Positions 10,736 through 21,139 of a stretch of DNA of 64,000 nt are shown here, piece by piece. A model generated the notes under the pieces. The model was given only the letters and a program-made list of their open reading frames with translations, did no database searches and was not told the DNA's origin. The stretch spans positions 1 to 64,000 of the forward strand of contig JAWZYV010002471.1 in NCBI GenBank assembly GCA_038373885.1. Reading direction: 5' to 3'. The translations under genes were made by a program, and so were the position numbers. Every line of letters starts with the position of its first letter. The stretch's first letter is position 1. The stretch comes from Cheiracanthium punctorium (Eukaryota; Arthropoda; Arachnida; Araneae; Cheiracanthiidae).

Positions 10736-13044
10736 CACAGCCCTCTATAGTAATAGGCCAGCGCGCTGATTCAAAATGGCGGCGACTGAAGGCGGAATTT
10801 CCCCTTTCCCTTCATGCGACTGCAGTGCACAAACCAGAAAACAAACTTAATATTTTACTAAACAATTAATGATTACATGACTGAAAAATTTTACCATCTC
10901 TTATATAATGATTTTTACCAATAAAAAAGTTACACCTGATAGATAATTTATTTTATTTTTGGTATTATAGAGATAATATTTTGATAATAGGCCTTCTTTG
11001 TAAACAATATGTTATACACCACGGAAGCAATTTACTATTTCATTATATTTTAATTTGAATCATTTTAACTATGTATTATTCAGTATTCAATTCATATAAT
11101 GATTTCCATTAAATTATTCAAAGTTTCGGGGAATAAAGTAATTTACTGTAGCTAAATCATTTTAAATAATAAAAATAATAATTATATAGATTCTATTTTC
11201 AAGGAGAAAATCTATAAATAAAAATAGCATGGATATACTAAAATGAATCAAAACATATCAATTCAGTAACTTTATTTTTAAAATCATATATATACACTCA
11301 CAAACAATTTGCATCTTATTACAAAAAAGTAAACAATATATATAGATTAACATTTTCACTATTGAAAATTATCTAACTTCACAGTATTTCCATAAAGGAA
11401 GTAACAAAGTAATTTCACCCTTAAATTAATTGATAATTTCTGTTATTTGCACTTGTAAAAGTTACTCGTTCAACATTTTGTAATTACAATCTAGGCTATT
11501 TCAATAATTATTTCTTTGTGATTATACTAAAAAATATAAAAATTATAAAAAATTTTAACATTTTTGCCCATACACATACACACCCATTTATCGTGAGTTA
11601 ATGGATTGGGAACAGATATGTAAATACGAACAGAAATGGAAATACTTAAGCAATTGGCCAGCGTTAAATTAAAAACATTTATGAAGGGACAGGGTACCTC
11701 TTCAGTAGCATAAATTGGAGTTTAAAAGGGTTAAATCGTTTGAAAATAAACGTTGTTTTTCAAAACACAAGTGTTAAACAAAGTTTAAAAATGAAGATAG
11801 AAAAAAAAATTATTTGGGAAAAAAACATCAACTTTAATAAATATATTTTGAGACATTAAATAACTGTCCGGCTGTGATTTTAACAAGTTATTCTAATTTT
11901 GATATTTTAAGCAATGTTAGAGGTACAGTGTCTCTTTTAAAATTTACAGTAACATGAGTTAATAGTACAGTCAGTTACAGTGAGTTAATAGTCATTATTA
12001 TAATATATTTCAAAAGTTAAATCTAAGCTTACCTTAAAAGATATTTCTATTGAGGGTATATCCAATACACATAATTTAATTACAATTGATTGTTCATCAG
12101 TTTTAATATAATTCCATTTGGGATAGTTCATTATGCAGTCACGTATGTACATTTCAGCTTGATGGATATCTTTTATTTTATTTAGTTCAGTCTCATTAGC
12201 GTATGTTATTAAACTTGTATTTAAAGACAGCTGGATATTTTCGTTTTCTTTGTCGTCACGAGTTTTTCTTTTTTTGGGCACTGTGATATTTAAATGAGGT
12301 GTGGAATCATGAATATATGTTGGAAACGCATCAGGAGTCAAAGCAGGACTGGCTCGGGGAATCTTATGTATATTCCAATCTTTGTCCTTCCAAATATCTT
12401 CTCGAACAATCATCTCACTGGCAAAATGTTTAATGCAAACTCTAGTATTTTTGTGAATTTGAAATTTTGCCGATGAATCCGGTTAATCCAGAAATTTCTT
12501 TGTTCCTCATCGTTCGGGAACCGGAAACAAGTTACGTATGGCGGATCGTAGTTCGATCTGCAATGAGGAACAACACATTTGAAAGGCATAACCTACAAAT
12601 GAAATAAAAAACATATATTATCGGTAATTTAGATTAAACGTTATTATAAATTAATTAGGTTTTAAATTAATCAAGCTTTTGATTCACATTTTAAAACCAT
12701 TAGTTAATTACTAATACAAAAAAGTAGAGAATGTAAACAAGTTCAACACATTAACATTAAAATTATTTTTTATGTAAAAAAATAAATTACTTACTATTTG
12801 TCTGATTTCTTTCTTTCTTGCACTATTCATCTACACATATGCATCAATAGAAGCTATTTTAAGTAAAACAATATTACATTATGTGAGAGATAAAATGGAT
12901 GACTGTTGTTCTTAACTTCCATTTAGAATGAAATCGCGAACGATGGCAGACGAACAGAATAATTTTAAACCTTCCGCCTTCGGTTGGTCACGTGATCGTA
13001 TTCCCAAGAATCAGCGCGCTGGCCTATTACTGGAGAGGGCTATG
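10736..13044 (-). mobile_element. P-element-like transposon carrying a THAP exon
   Basis: A 2309-bp element with about 37-bp inverted ends: CACAGCCCTCTATAGTAATA on the left and CATAGCCCTCTCCAGTAATA read from the right, both continuing GGCCAGCGCGCTGATTC. The flanks AATGACG (10729-10735 and 13045-13051) form a 7-bp target duplication, and the insert interrupts the 2.5 kb repeat whose other copy shows the empty site. It carries a minus-strand spliced THAP-domain coding region at 12033-12830. P elements join an N-terminal THAP DNA-binding domain to an RNase H-like transposase and usually duplicate 8 bp; only the THAP part is visible here, so the copy looks internally deleted and non-autonomous. 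The remainder (10860-11980) is AT-rich and non-coding. Confidence 0.7.
12033..12830 (-). pseudogene. THAP-domain N-terminal exons of a P-like transposase
   Basis: Exon 1 (12795-12830) starts with ATG, encodes 12 residues (MNSARKKEIRQI) and ends at donor GTAAGT. Exon 2 begins at 12592 after acceptor TTTCATTTGTAG and continues in frame with VMPFKCVVPHC. It shows the THAP signature: C..(x4)..C, FRFP at about 25 residues on, a W in RNFWINR, then VCIKHF (the C..H pair) and DAFPTYI, matching the family's AVPTIF end motif. The C..H part is one frame off: the A5 run at 12448-12452 appears to have lost one A, so the first frame stops shortly after. After the THAP domain comes a basic stretch (KKRKTRDDKENEN) and a good donor AAG|GTAAGC at 12033/12032, so a further exon was once present downstream. 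Its catalytic domain is not seen. A role in DNA binding to element ends is known for the family and inferred here. Confidence 0.7.
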
Positions 13045-14524
13045 AATGACGTGAAAATGACGTCACACGCGAAGGAAATATGTTAAAATTCTATTTGTTT
13101 CATATTTAATGCGTTTTCACTTTTTTGGGTCCTAAGAGATGTAGAAATGAGTGGTTTCACTTAATTATTAAATTGAACAACTTAAGTGGCAACAATGGAT
13201 TCCGTTGCTACGGAAACTGTAGCAGTGTTAAAAATAGAATATGAAATGATTTATTTATGTTTACTTTGCTAGAACTGCCATTTTGGCGTAATTAACGTCG
13301 GCAGTCGATGGCAAATAGCCAAAATGAATCACACATTAAACTTCACAATAAATGCAATAATTTAAAGGCATTACCAGCTAGTCTAACTGGGTTTTAAAAA
13401 TATTCTCATTCATCTCAAAGAGCATTCGTATTTATAAAGACTTTCTATTTTATTACACCTTGTTTGGCGGGATTAAAAAATATTATCTATTCATACGCTC
13501 GTAACACCAACTCATATCAATCGGGGCATAGAATTAGCAATACAAATGATAAAGTTTAATTTTCTGAAATTTGGCGGGGTTTCCCTAACTTAAATCAATT
13601 TATTTAACTTGATGAAAATCATTTAAAATCGCCTTAATAACTGCATTATTTCTGAACAGAAAATTAAAATTTCAGGCTAAATTCTAGTAAAACCTGCACT
13701 TGTTTTTAAAAATACTATTTCTTTACGCTCTCAGTAAATTGCGCCAAGCCTAAAATTGTGTGCAAACCACTAGAATCCACTTTCCCAAATCGCCATATAA
13801 GCCATTTTTTTTCGCCAAATTATAAGGTTATACACGTTAGTCTCTGAAATTTACAAATACTTTTTCTTTTGCGTATAAAAAATATTGAATTCCTGCTCTG
13901 ATTTCCCACGCAGACGATATTTTAATTAAAAAATAACCTAGCAAATATTCGAAACAGAAAAAAAGTATTATTCCTTTATTTTTAATGCAAGAGTATAAAT
14001 CATTTAATAAATTCGCCAAACATGGCAACCTCGATGCTTATTTCTCAGATTTTCACTACAGGGGTTACAATCGCGGAGATGCGGAGAGCAAAAATTAGTG
14101 TTTTTGACGGGATTTTTTATCAATCTCCTAAACTAATTCGAATTTCGAAATTTAAATTAGCGGAAGACCTTCCTCGGAATTTTTCGAATAAGTGGACACC
14201 TCGATCGAAACTCAACTCCCAGCGGTTTCGGAGGAGATGATGCTACACACAGACAGACAGACGCGCACAGATTTTAATAGTATAGAAGAAGATTAGCATC
14301 AGAGTGCTATTAATTTCAACGTTGCTTTTTGTGTAGAAACGATTTTGGTACAATTTTCACGTCGAGTCACTTTTGAAATGTGTTTGCCAGATAATGTGGT
14401 TGGGGGGGGGGAGGCGTTAATAAAATGTTGAAAGTCGCACAAGGTTTGCAATTTTTGATAAATGATCGCTAAACCGGGTGCCAAAATGCGACAATTTATT
14501 ATAAATACATTTTGAGTATAGTTA

Positions 14525-15620
14525 GAAAACGCCTGGCGAATATTATAAAATAGTTTTAGTAGACGATTTAAATATAGATTTTAATTCCCAAGAAGTGTTT
14601 TATAGAATAGTGAAAACAAAAACGGTACACATCATAGATTATGATACACTTTCCAAATGGTATTTATAAAGGTGAAGTGTAGTTTGACTATGCCTGGCGA
14701 AAATTGTTAAACAGTTTTGGTAGGTGATTTTAATATAGATTTCTATTCCGAAGAAGTGTTTTGCGGAACAAAGTAGGAAAACACGATACACTCATGGATT
14801 ATGATGCTCATTCCATACAGTATTTAAAATGTCTACGAGATATATTTGGAATATGCCTATAGGTCCAATATGCCTGGTGAAGATTTTAAAACAGTATCAA
14901 TAGGCGTAGGTTAAGATAGATTTGGATTCCAAAGATATGCTTTATGGTTCAAGAAAGAGGTGATTCCTATTTTAACGCCCCTACTTTTGCCAACCTAAAA
15001 ATTCCCCGCCCTTTGGCGAGCTTGGAAGTCATGGGTCTCTAGGAGTTATGCACAAGTTTCAACGCTCCCTAAACAACTACATGAAAACTAAAGTGAACAA
15101 ATTAGTGATAAACGCACTCGTTAAGGAATTTGAGGACACTTAATTATTAAAACTACATTAATTTGCAACCCAAAATAAATATAAAATGTAACGGAATGCT
15201 GTACTTACAGGTTGTTCCAAATCGCCATTTTAATTCTAAATTACGATTGCCACATAAATACAAAAAATCGTCATGGTTACTCTATATGTTTAATGATCGC
15301 CACCTTGGCGAGAGTTGGGGCGTTAAGTAGAAATCAACCCAAGAAATACAAACACGGCACACTCTTGGATTATGATGCACATTCGAAACAATATTTAAAA
15401 CTGTGATATAGTTGTAATATACTTGGCGAAGATTGTAAAATAGTTTTAGTAGGCGATTTTAACATAGATTTCGATTCCAAAGATGGTTTTTATAAAATAA
15501 GGAAGAAAAATACTGCTCACTCATGAACAATGATACACTTTCCAACCTTATGGAATAAGGAAGAAAATAGGGACGACGCATAAATCATGATACGCTTTTA
15601 ATATATAGCACTTGGGTGCG
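14525..15620 (+). repeat. Tandem array of an endonuclease-derived ~165-180 bp unit
   Basis: At least four units begin near 14530, 14690, 14870 and 15420 with a shared GCCTGGCGAA/ACTTGGCGAAG start, followed by a GTTTTAGTAGGCGATTTTAA block and later by GGATTATGATGCACATTC. In the best unit (about 15418-15500) the plus-strand translation reads GEDCKIVLVGDFNIDFDSK, which contains the GDFN core of AP-type (EEP) endonucleases found in LINEs and some Helentrons. The other units carry the same block with substitutions and stops. A 381-bp MITE splits the array at 14959-15339. This is a minisatellite grown from a transposon coding fragment, not a working gene. Confidence 0.65.
14959..15339. mobile_element. 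MITE with 9-bp target duplication (Mutator-like?)
   Basis: A 381-bp insert inside the tandem array. Its ends are inverted: GGTGATTCCTATTTTAACGC on the left and GGTTGATTTCTACTTAACGC read from the right, each followed by CCC and a TGGCAA/GCCAA motif further in. The flanks CAAGAAAGA (14950-14958) and CAAGAAATA (15340-15348) match at 8 of 9 positions. Joining the flanks restores the array unit. Nine-base duplications are typical of Mutator-like elements, but no transposase is present. Confidence 0.65.
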
Positions 15621-15626
15621 TATTTA

Positions 15627-15652
15627 AAATCTGAAAAGGTTTCAGATTTTCT
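15627..15652. other. Short hairpin
   Basis: AAAATCTGAAA and TTTCAGATTTT are perfect inverted repeats separated by AGG. No role is evident. Confidence 0.5.
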
Positions 15653-15654
15653 TC

Positions 15655-16890
15655 ATTTTTAAATTTTGCTAATTAGTATTTTTCACCTTATGGCAACTTT
15701 TGAATTTTTGACGATTTTAAAAATGGCGTTTCCTTTCGTTATTATGATTGCTTGTAAGATCATAGTGCTCAAGAATCGACAAGGGCAGCTCGCGCAGTAA
15801 ACAAAATGCTTTGAATTTAGTCAATTTTTACGTCAAAGCCTTTTAACCTAATTAGATTTCTAACTCATTTTTAAACTCTTTACGTCAAAACCGCGTCATT
15901 CTCAGGTGCAATATCTAACATGAATTAGTGAAAGGGGGAAAAAATCACGTATATAGTAGAATATCACTATTATGCATCTTATTATTTTAGTCTTGTCATA
16001 TATTTTCAGTAATAGCTATTGCGAATTAAGTATATTCCAAGATAGATCGTATTTTACATAATATCTTTTCTTATCCGTTTCATGGGTTACACTATTTTTA
16101 CATTCATTGCATCTATTAGAATACCTCAACTGAAGGATGATTAATTTCTTGATTCGTAATTTTAGCCATTTTACTATATATATATGCAAACGTACACCAG
16201 GTGTGGAATATTTTGTACATAGTTAGCACGAAATAAATTAAATTTTTAGAAAATTCAAAAACATATTCTGTTAAAAGGGCGCTTACGGAACATTACGTTA
16301 TAAAAGTTTTCACCTTGTGCTCATTCTCAGCACAAGCTCAATTTACTTTTGTCTTGAACAAACTTTTTTTTTTACAACAAATTTAAAAATTGATAATTTA
16401 CCCTTTTTTTACGTTTTAGTTCTAATTATTTAAACAAGGAATTTTTTTTAAATTAGATTTTAGATGACTAATTAAAAATGAGTTTAAACTTGAATTTGAT
16501 AGAAATATTTCAAATGAATCTCCTGAATATTCATAAATTTTTTAACAGAATTATTGCCTTGAAGTATTTCAACACATATCAAAATTAAGAAGCATATCCG
16601 AAATATGTTAACAAAAGCATTTTTTTTTTCTTAATGGACATTTACTAAAATGAACAAGAGGATGGAGATTGAATAATTACGTACTTCATTTCCTTGATAA
16701 AAAGAAAGACTGCAGAATTATTCCTTAAAGCTGATTAATATGTTCCTTTAAGCTGATTAACATGATTATCCATTTGTTTCTAATGATGTTTGAGCAATTA
16801 TCTATAGAGGTATTAGATCTATACAAAAAGAATGTCAAGTGCAGGTCCTTGAATATGCTTATTATTCACTCTTTCGCCAAGAATGAGGTG
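15655..16890. other. AT-rich upstream region of cuticle gene 1, nothing recognised
   Basis: No exon, repeat end or RNA gene was identified. The sequence is rich in A/T runs. The last part lies directly upstream of the TATA box at 16897 and would hold the promoter-proximal control region of the first cuticle gene. Confidence 0.4.
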
Positions 16891-16896
16891 TGTGTG

Positions 16897-16963
16897 TATA
16901 TAAGTAAGGTGCTAAAAGAACTTCATTAATTCTTCAATTTCCCTCTGTAAAAGTTTTTCCAAA
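16897..16963 (+). promoter_or_regulatory. TATA box, start region and non-coding exon 1 of cuticle gene 1
   Basis: TATATAAG at 16897-16904 is followed about 26 bases on by TTCATTAATTC, a plausible initiator. The presumed first exon (about 16923-16963) has no ATG and ends at a strong donor, CCAAA|GTAAGT, at 16964. The next exon starts with the initiation codon itself, so the first exon is 5' UTR only. This resembles the arrangement of the neighbouring gene, where exon 1 carries just three codons. Confidence 0.6.
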
Positions 16964-17813
16964 GTAAGTTTATTGCTATACATCTTGTTAGAATGTTTTA
17001 TTTGAATAGCATACGGTAAATTATTAAGAGACTAATTAAAAATAAGAAATATTTTTGTGATTACGACTAATGACGTTTTTATTCATTATATGATGATAAA
17101 TTTTGTTTAGGATATACTCACTTTTTTCTAAACATAGTATCATTTACTGTACTAATACATGTATAATTTGTATCTTTATTCTGTTAAAATTTCCGGCTTT
17201 AACAAGGCGAGATTTGTGACAAGAGAATAAGAATGTACTTGTATAATTGTTTACATGGTAAGCTAATAGTTCAATTTTGGTCAAAGAGCTCGAAGATGAA
17301 ATGTTAGCATATTTTGAAAGAAAATTGACATCAGATATAGTTTCAGAGCTTATCACACGAATTTTCATTTTAATCGAGTTGTGAATTTCCATTCATTTAG
17401 TGTGCTCATTTGGACTAGTAATTATTATTCATTCTTAATATTAAATTTTTTAAAATAACTAGTTAAAGAATCATTTTAGAGGGGAAAAAAATCTAAAACT
17501 GAAAGCTTTTTCTTTAAAGTGCGAAGTTATAGATAAGTATCTGTCAACTTTCTTGTTTAATTCCACACAAATTTCATTGGGGTCATTTCTTTAATTTTAA
17601 TAATACAAATCTTTTAATTTTTGTCACAATAATTAAAAAATTCGAGACCACACAAATTATTAATTTTATGTCTTTTTTATAAATACACAAAGTTTCTGAC
17701 TACCCAAAAAGTGTTTTACAAATGATTTATTCTTTATATAGGAAAATTCTCTTTTGCATTGAGATACTTAACAATAAGTTAAATTTAAAAGTTGCACTTG
17801 TTTATTTTCTTAG

Positions 17814-19523
17814 ATGCTTTTCTGCATTCTACTAGCATGTTTTGCTGCTGCCCACGGAAGTGGAGTACCGCATCATGAGGTAAGATTAATATCTAATACA
17901 TAAATCTGAAACTTCTCATCTCGGATTAGAGGTATTTTCATTGTAAACTCGTTCTCTCCAAGCAGCGGGGAAAGTGTTTCAGAATTTTTAGTCATTATGT
18001 AAAAGAAGTTTAGTGATAGGCCAAGACACTATTCATGGTAAAACGGAACTCAGGAAAGAATGGAATGTGTATGTGTGTGTGCGAGTCGCCCTTTATCGTA
18101 AAACAACGGTAATTCGCAGATTTAAGCCGCCCTCTCCCTAAAATGCATAATGAAATGGCATGCACAAGAATGATTGAATCAAGTGTGTAAGAGTACAAGG
18201 AATTTATTTATTATTGTTTTTACAGTATTTAATAAACACGGATGTAGTAAAAGTACAGTAGGGTAAAATTTCAAGTGCAATTTTATTTATCATAATTATT
18301 CGTATACAAAGGTTATAACATTATTATTAAACTTTCGCTTTTCGCTGGCGTTAGAGAAGCAGCTTACTTGAAGTTGAATAATTCATTGCCGTCCAATTCT
18401 GGCTGAAAAGCCTGCAGCAAGGTATAAAATCGTAATCAAACATTCAGTCATAATCTTACAAAAAGTCTGAAATCAAAGTTCAAATTGTCACCAGAAAACT
18501 GTATTTCATTATGTACTTCACATTACTTGTTATTTTTCTTGATTGTTTAAATTTGTTAATATATTCAGCTGCATAACTATCGTTACCAGAGAATGAAAAT
18601 ATGTAAACAATGGCGCAACACAACCAATTTAGAGGTTATAACGCTCTTCGAACTATACCGCAATGTAATTATTATGTAATTATCTCATAATTTTTACGTG
18701 AAACGAACTCTTGGCAACCTCTTTTCCAGATCCACCACCCTCAACCTTATAGTTTTGGCTATACCATTAAAGACAAGGAAGGAGTGCAACACCGTCAAGA
18801 AGCTGGAAACGGAGCGGGAATTGTAGAAGGAAACTACGGCTTCATGGACAACAAAGGAATCCGAAGACAAGTGAATTACGTTGCCGATCACGGTGGCTTC
18901 AGAGCCAAGATCAAGACCAATGAGCCAGGCACCGCTAACCATAGCCCAGCTGCAGTCTTGTTGATCTCGAATGATCCGTACGCTCAAGGGTCTGCAAATC
19001 CTTACAATTCTCGCCCAAACGTGCCATACGTGCCAGCTCTTCACATGTCTGATCCTGTCTACGGACTCCGTAAGTGGCAATTTCACATTAAATATTCCTA
19101 CAAATAAAAGGGTTTTTTTAGTTGGACTTATAAAAATGCCAAAAGACTTGGGCATGATTATATATGCATTCATGCTGAACTAGCAGAGAGAAAAGTTAGC
19201 TCAAATTGCTGAATCTTTTATGATTTATACAGCATGCAAATTAAAGTCAGAATGCATTCAAATTGTTGAGGAATTACAATTGTTGAACAAGTGTCGTGTC
19301 GATCATTCTGTTTTAATTGAAATTTTACATTTTAGCAACTGTCCACAACTTTCATCATTCCATTCCCGAAGGACACATTTACGGACCCGGTTATATTGGA
19401 GGACTGGAATACAGCAATATGTTGGGAGCCGGATACAGGCAACCCGGAGGAATCGTTTACTATGGAGCGAATCTGATTGGAGGCAGAGTTACCGGTCATG
19501 ACTCTAGGTTTTCCAATGCTTAA
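17814..19523 (+). CDS. Cuticle protein with RR chitin-binding domain, gene 1
   Basis: A secreted structural cuticle protein that should bind chitin through a Rebers-Riddiford domain. Coding exons are 17814-17879, 18730-19069 and 19336-19523, with AG acceptors and GTAAGA/GTAAGT donors; together they give 197 residues. Residues 1 to about 14 (MLFCILLACFAAAHG) are a signal peptide. The RR domain covers about 29-83: YSFGY at 29-33, IKD at 35-37, GNYGF at 56-60, GIRRQV at 65-70, YVAD at 72-75 and FRA at 79-81, followed by KTNEPGT. The tail is glycine/tyrosine-rich and ends GHDSRFSNA, echoing GYDSRFGAY in the next gene. ATG is the first base of its exon, the only in-frame start near the signal peptide. 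The nearest known relatives are arachnid adult-specific rigid cuticular proteins. The 159-codon antisense frame over exon 2-3 is a shadow. Confidence 0.88.
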
Positions 19524-19861
19524 ACGGAAAACCCTCATAAAGAATATTTTACAAGCTTTTGATGTAAATTTTCCATGAAAACAGTTGATGTTCTTTCCTT
19601 TTTTCGTCTTTTTAGTTTTTCTAATTGCTTCAAACTATTTCTCCCTCTCGGTCCCTGTTTCCCTTACAACAAGACCTTTTTTCTTTCTGTTGCCTTATTT
19701 AAGCACTTTTATTCTGTGACTTCATTCTGTACTTTCTTTCAACATTCAGCTATCATTTTTTAAACTGTTCCTCTTCCTTTTGTGATTTCTTCTCATAGTC
19801 TATTTATTTTCATAAATTGTATTTTTCTTTAAAGAGAACTAAATTTTTCTTGTTAATGTTA

Positions 19862-19867
19862 AATAAA
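19862..19867 (+). terminator. Poly(A) signal of cuticle gene 1
   Basis: AATAAA lies 339 bases after the TAA stop at 19521-19523. The 3' UTR between them is pyrimidine-rich. No better signal is nearer the stop. Confidence 0.6.
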
Positions 19868-19929
19868 TAATTTTGCACTGAAATCAACTGCGTTTGCTTA
19901 ATACTGAAAAACAACACAATAAAATAAGT

Positions 19930-21040
19930 AAGAAAATATCGGAATCTTTTTGAAAAATTATTTTCATTCAAATTAAAATAATCAGGCAGCAGTTTAAATA
20001 ATAAAAAGAAATTTTTAAAAGTATTATAAATTTAATCTAGGAACTATAATGCAGGATATACATTATTATATGCCTTACAAAATCAGACAAGAGGTAACAC
20101 AAATTTAAAGTAGTCTAAAACTATTGTTAGTTTCATTCACTATTAAAGGAAAACTAATGAAAATTAGTATTTTGGTTTTATCCAAATGCTGATTTTATCT
20201 ATTAAACTCAAATTTATGCTCACAGTTAAACTCTATAAGCTGGAATTCTGTTTTAATTTATAAATGACTTTCCAAGACAGACTAGAAAATTGAGTTAACT
20301 GAATGCTGAACACAGTAGCTTTTTTTATCGGTAAGTCGAAAAGTGACAAAAATGCATTCTGAAGCAAATATTTTTAAGGGAGGGTGTGTGGTGAGCTGTT
20401 ATTTGTCGGATTCTTCTTTCTTCATATTTTTTTCCCCAGTTCAGTATTTCTATTAAAACAAAAATAGGTTAAGTAACATTATAAAATAATTTTGTCATAA
20501 TAAAGTCCGGAGAACTACAATTATATTCAATTTCTAAATAATATAAGGAGATTTTCTATAAAAATCGGGGTTGAGCACACATTTCTGGGTGTTCAAAAAA
20601 AAAAAAAAAAGTACAGCAAAATTACTCATGCGTAAGAAATAAAACTAACAAAGTTATTAACAGTTACATTTTCCGCAATGACGGAAACTCTAATGTTTGA
20701 TTATAGAGCAAGTGTTAATGTTAACTGAAAAAAAAAAATGTGCTGTAAAGTGATTTTGCTCCCTGAGGGGTTGAGAACTGGACTTGCGCTTTCCATTGCA
20801 TTTTCTGTTCCAGTTGGCTGAATAAAATATTTACAAATGCACACTTAATACACGGGAAACCAAATTACAACAAAAGCAAGCAGTAAACCAGAAAGCGCGA
20901 AATATATAAGAATCAAATATTCAACTGCAATTTTCACTATCAATTTAAGATCAATAAATATTTTAGTTCCAAAAATGTGGAATGGAATTTTAACCTTACA
21001 TTACACTACGTATGCGTGTTTCTGAAATGACATATTTCAA
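19930..21040. other. Spacer between the two cuticle genes
   Basis: About 1.1 kb of AT-rich sequence with a poly-A run at 20588-20611 and no recognisable repeat ends or exons. It contains the upstream region of cuticle gene 2. Confidence 0.4.
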
Positions 21041-21045
21041 AAGCA

Positions 21046-21053
21046 TATAAAAG
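21046..21053 (+). promoter_or_regulatory. TATA box of cuticle gene 2
   Basis: TATAAAAG is followed about 26 bases on by TTCATACT at 21071-21078, a good arthropod initiator context. Transcription starting there would give a 5' UTR of about 65 bases before the ATG at 21140. Confidence 0.65.
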
Positions 21054-21139
21054 AGCATTGCTGCATTGCTTTCATACTAAACAGGATTCGTCGGCTTTAT
21101 AGAGATCTTTGTTTTAAAATTAAGTAATAGTATTACAGG

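Larger units (their letters stand above)
9427..14285 (+). repeat. Tandem ~2.5 kb repeat, copy 2 (split by P-like element)
   Basis: This begins ACTAGCTGCTTGCCCGTT directly after copy 1 and ends GACGCGCACAGATTTTAATA just before 14286. Removing the 2309-bp insert at 10736-13044 leaves about 2.55 kb, close to copy 1 without its own inserts. Shared landmarks include AGTGGCAACAATGGATTCCG (8191 and 13180), TTTACTTTGCTAGAACTGCC (8255 and 13260) and CCAAACATGGCAACCTCGAT (9143 and 14017). The short open frames in it (13837-14028, 14022-14240) are not conserved as coding between the copies. Confidence 0.7.

Noticed and set aside
18694..19173. 159-codon minus-strand open frame over cuticle gene 1
   Set aside because: It is antisense to the RR-domain exon, whose plus-strand translation has clear family motifs and splice sites; the antisense frame has no domain.
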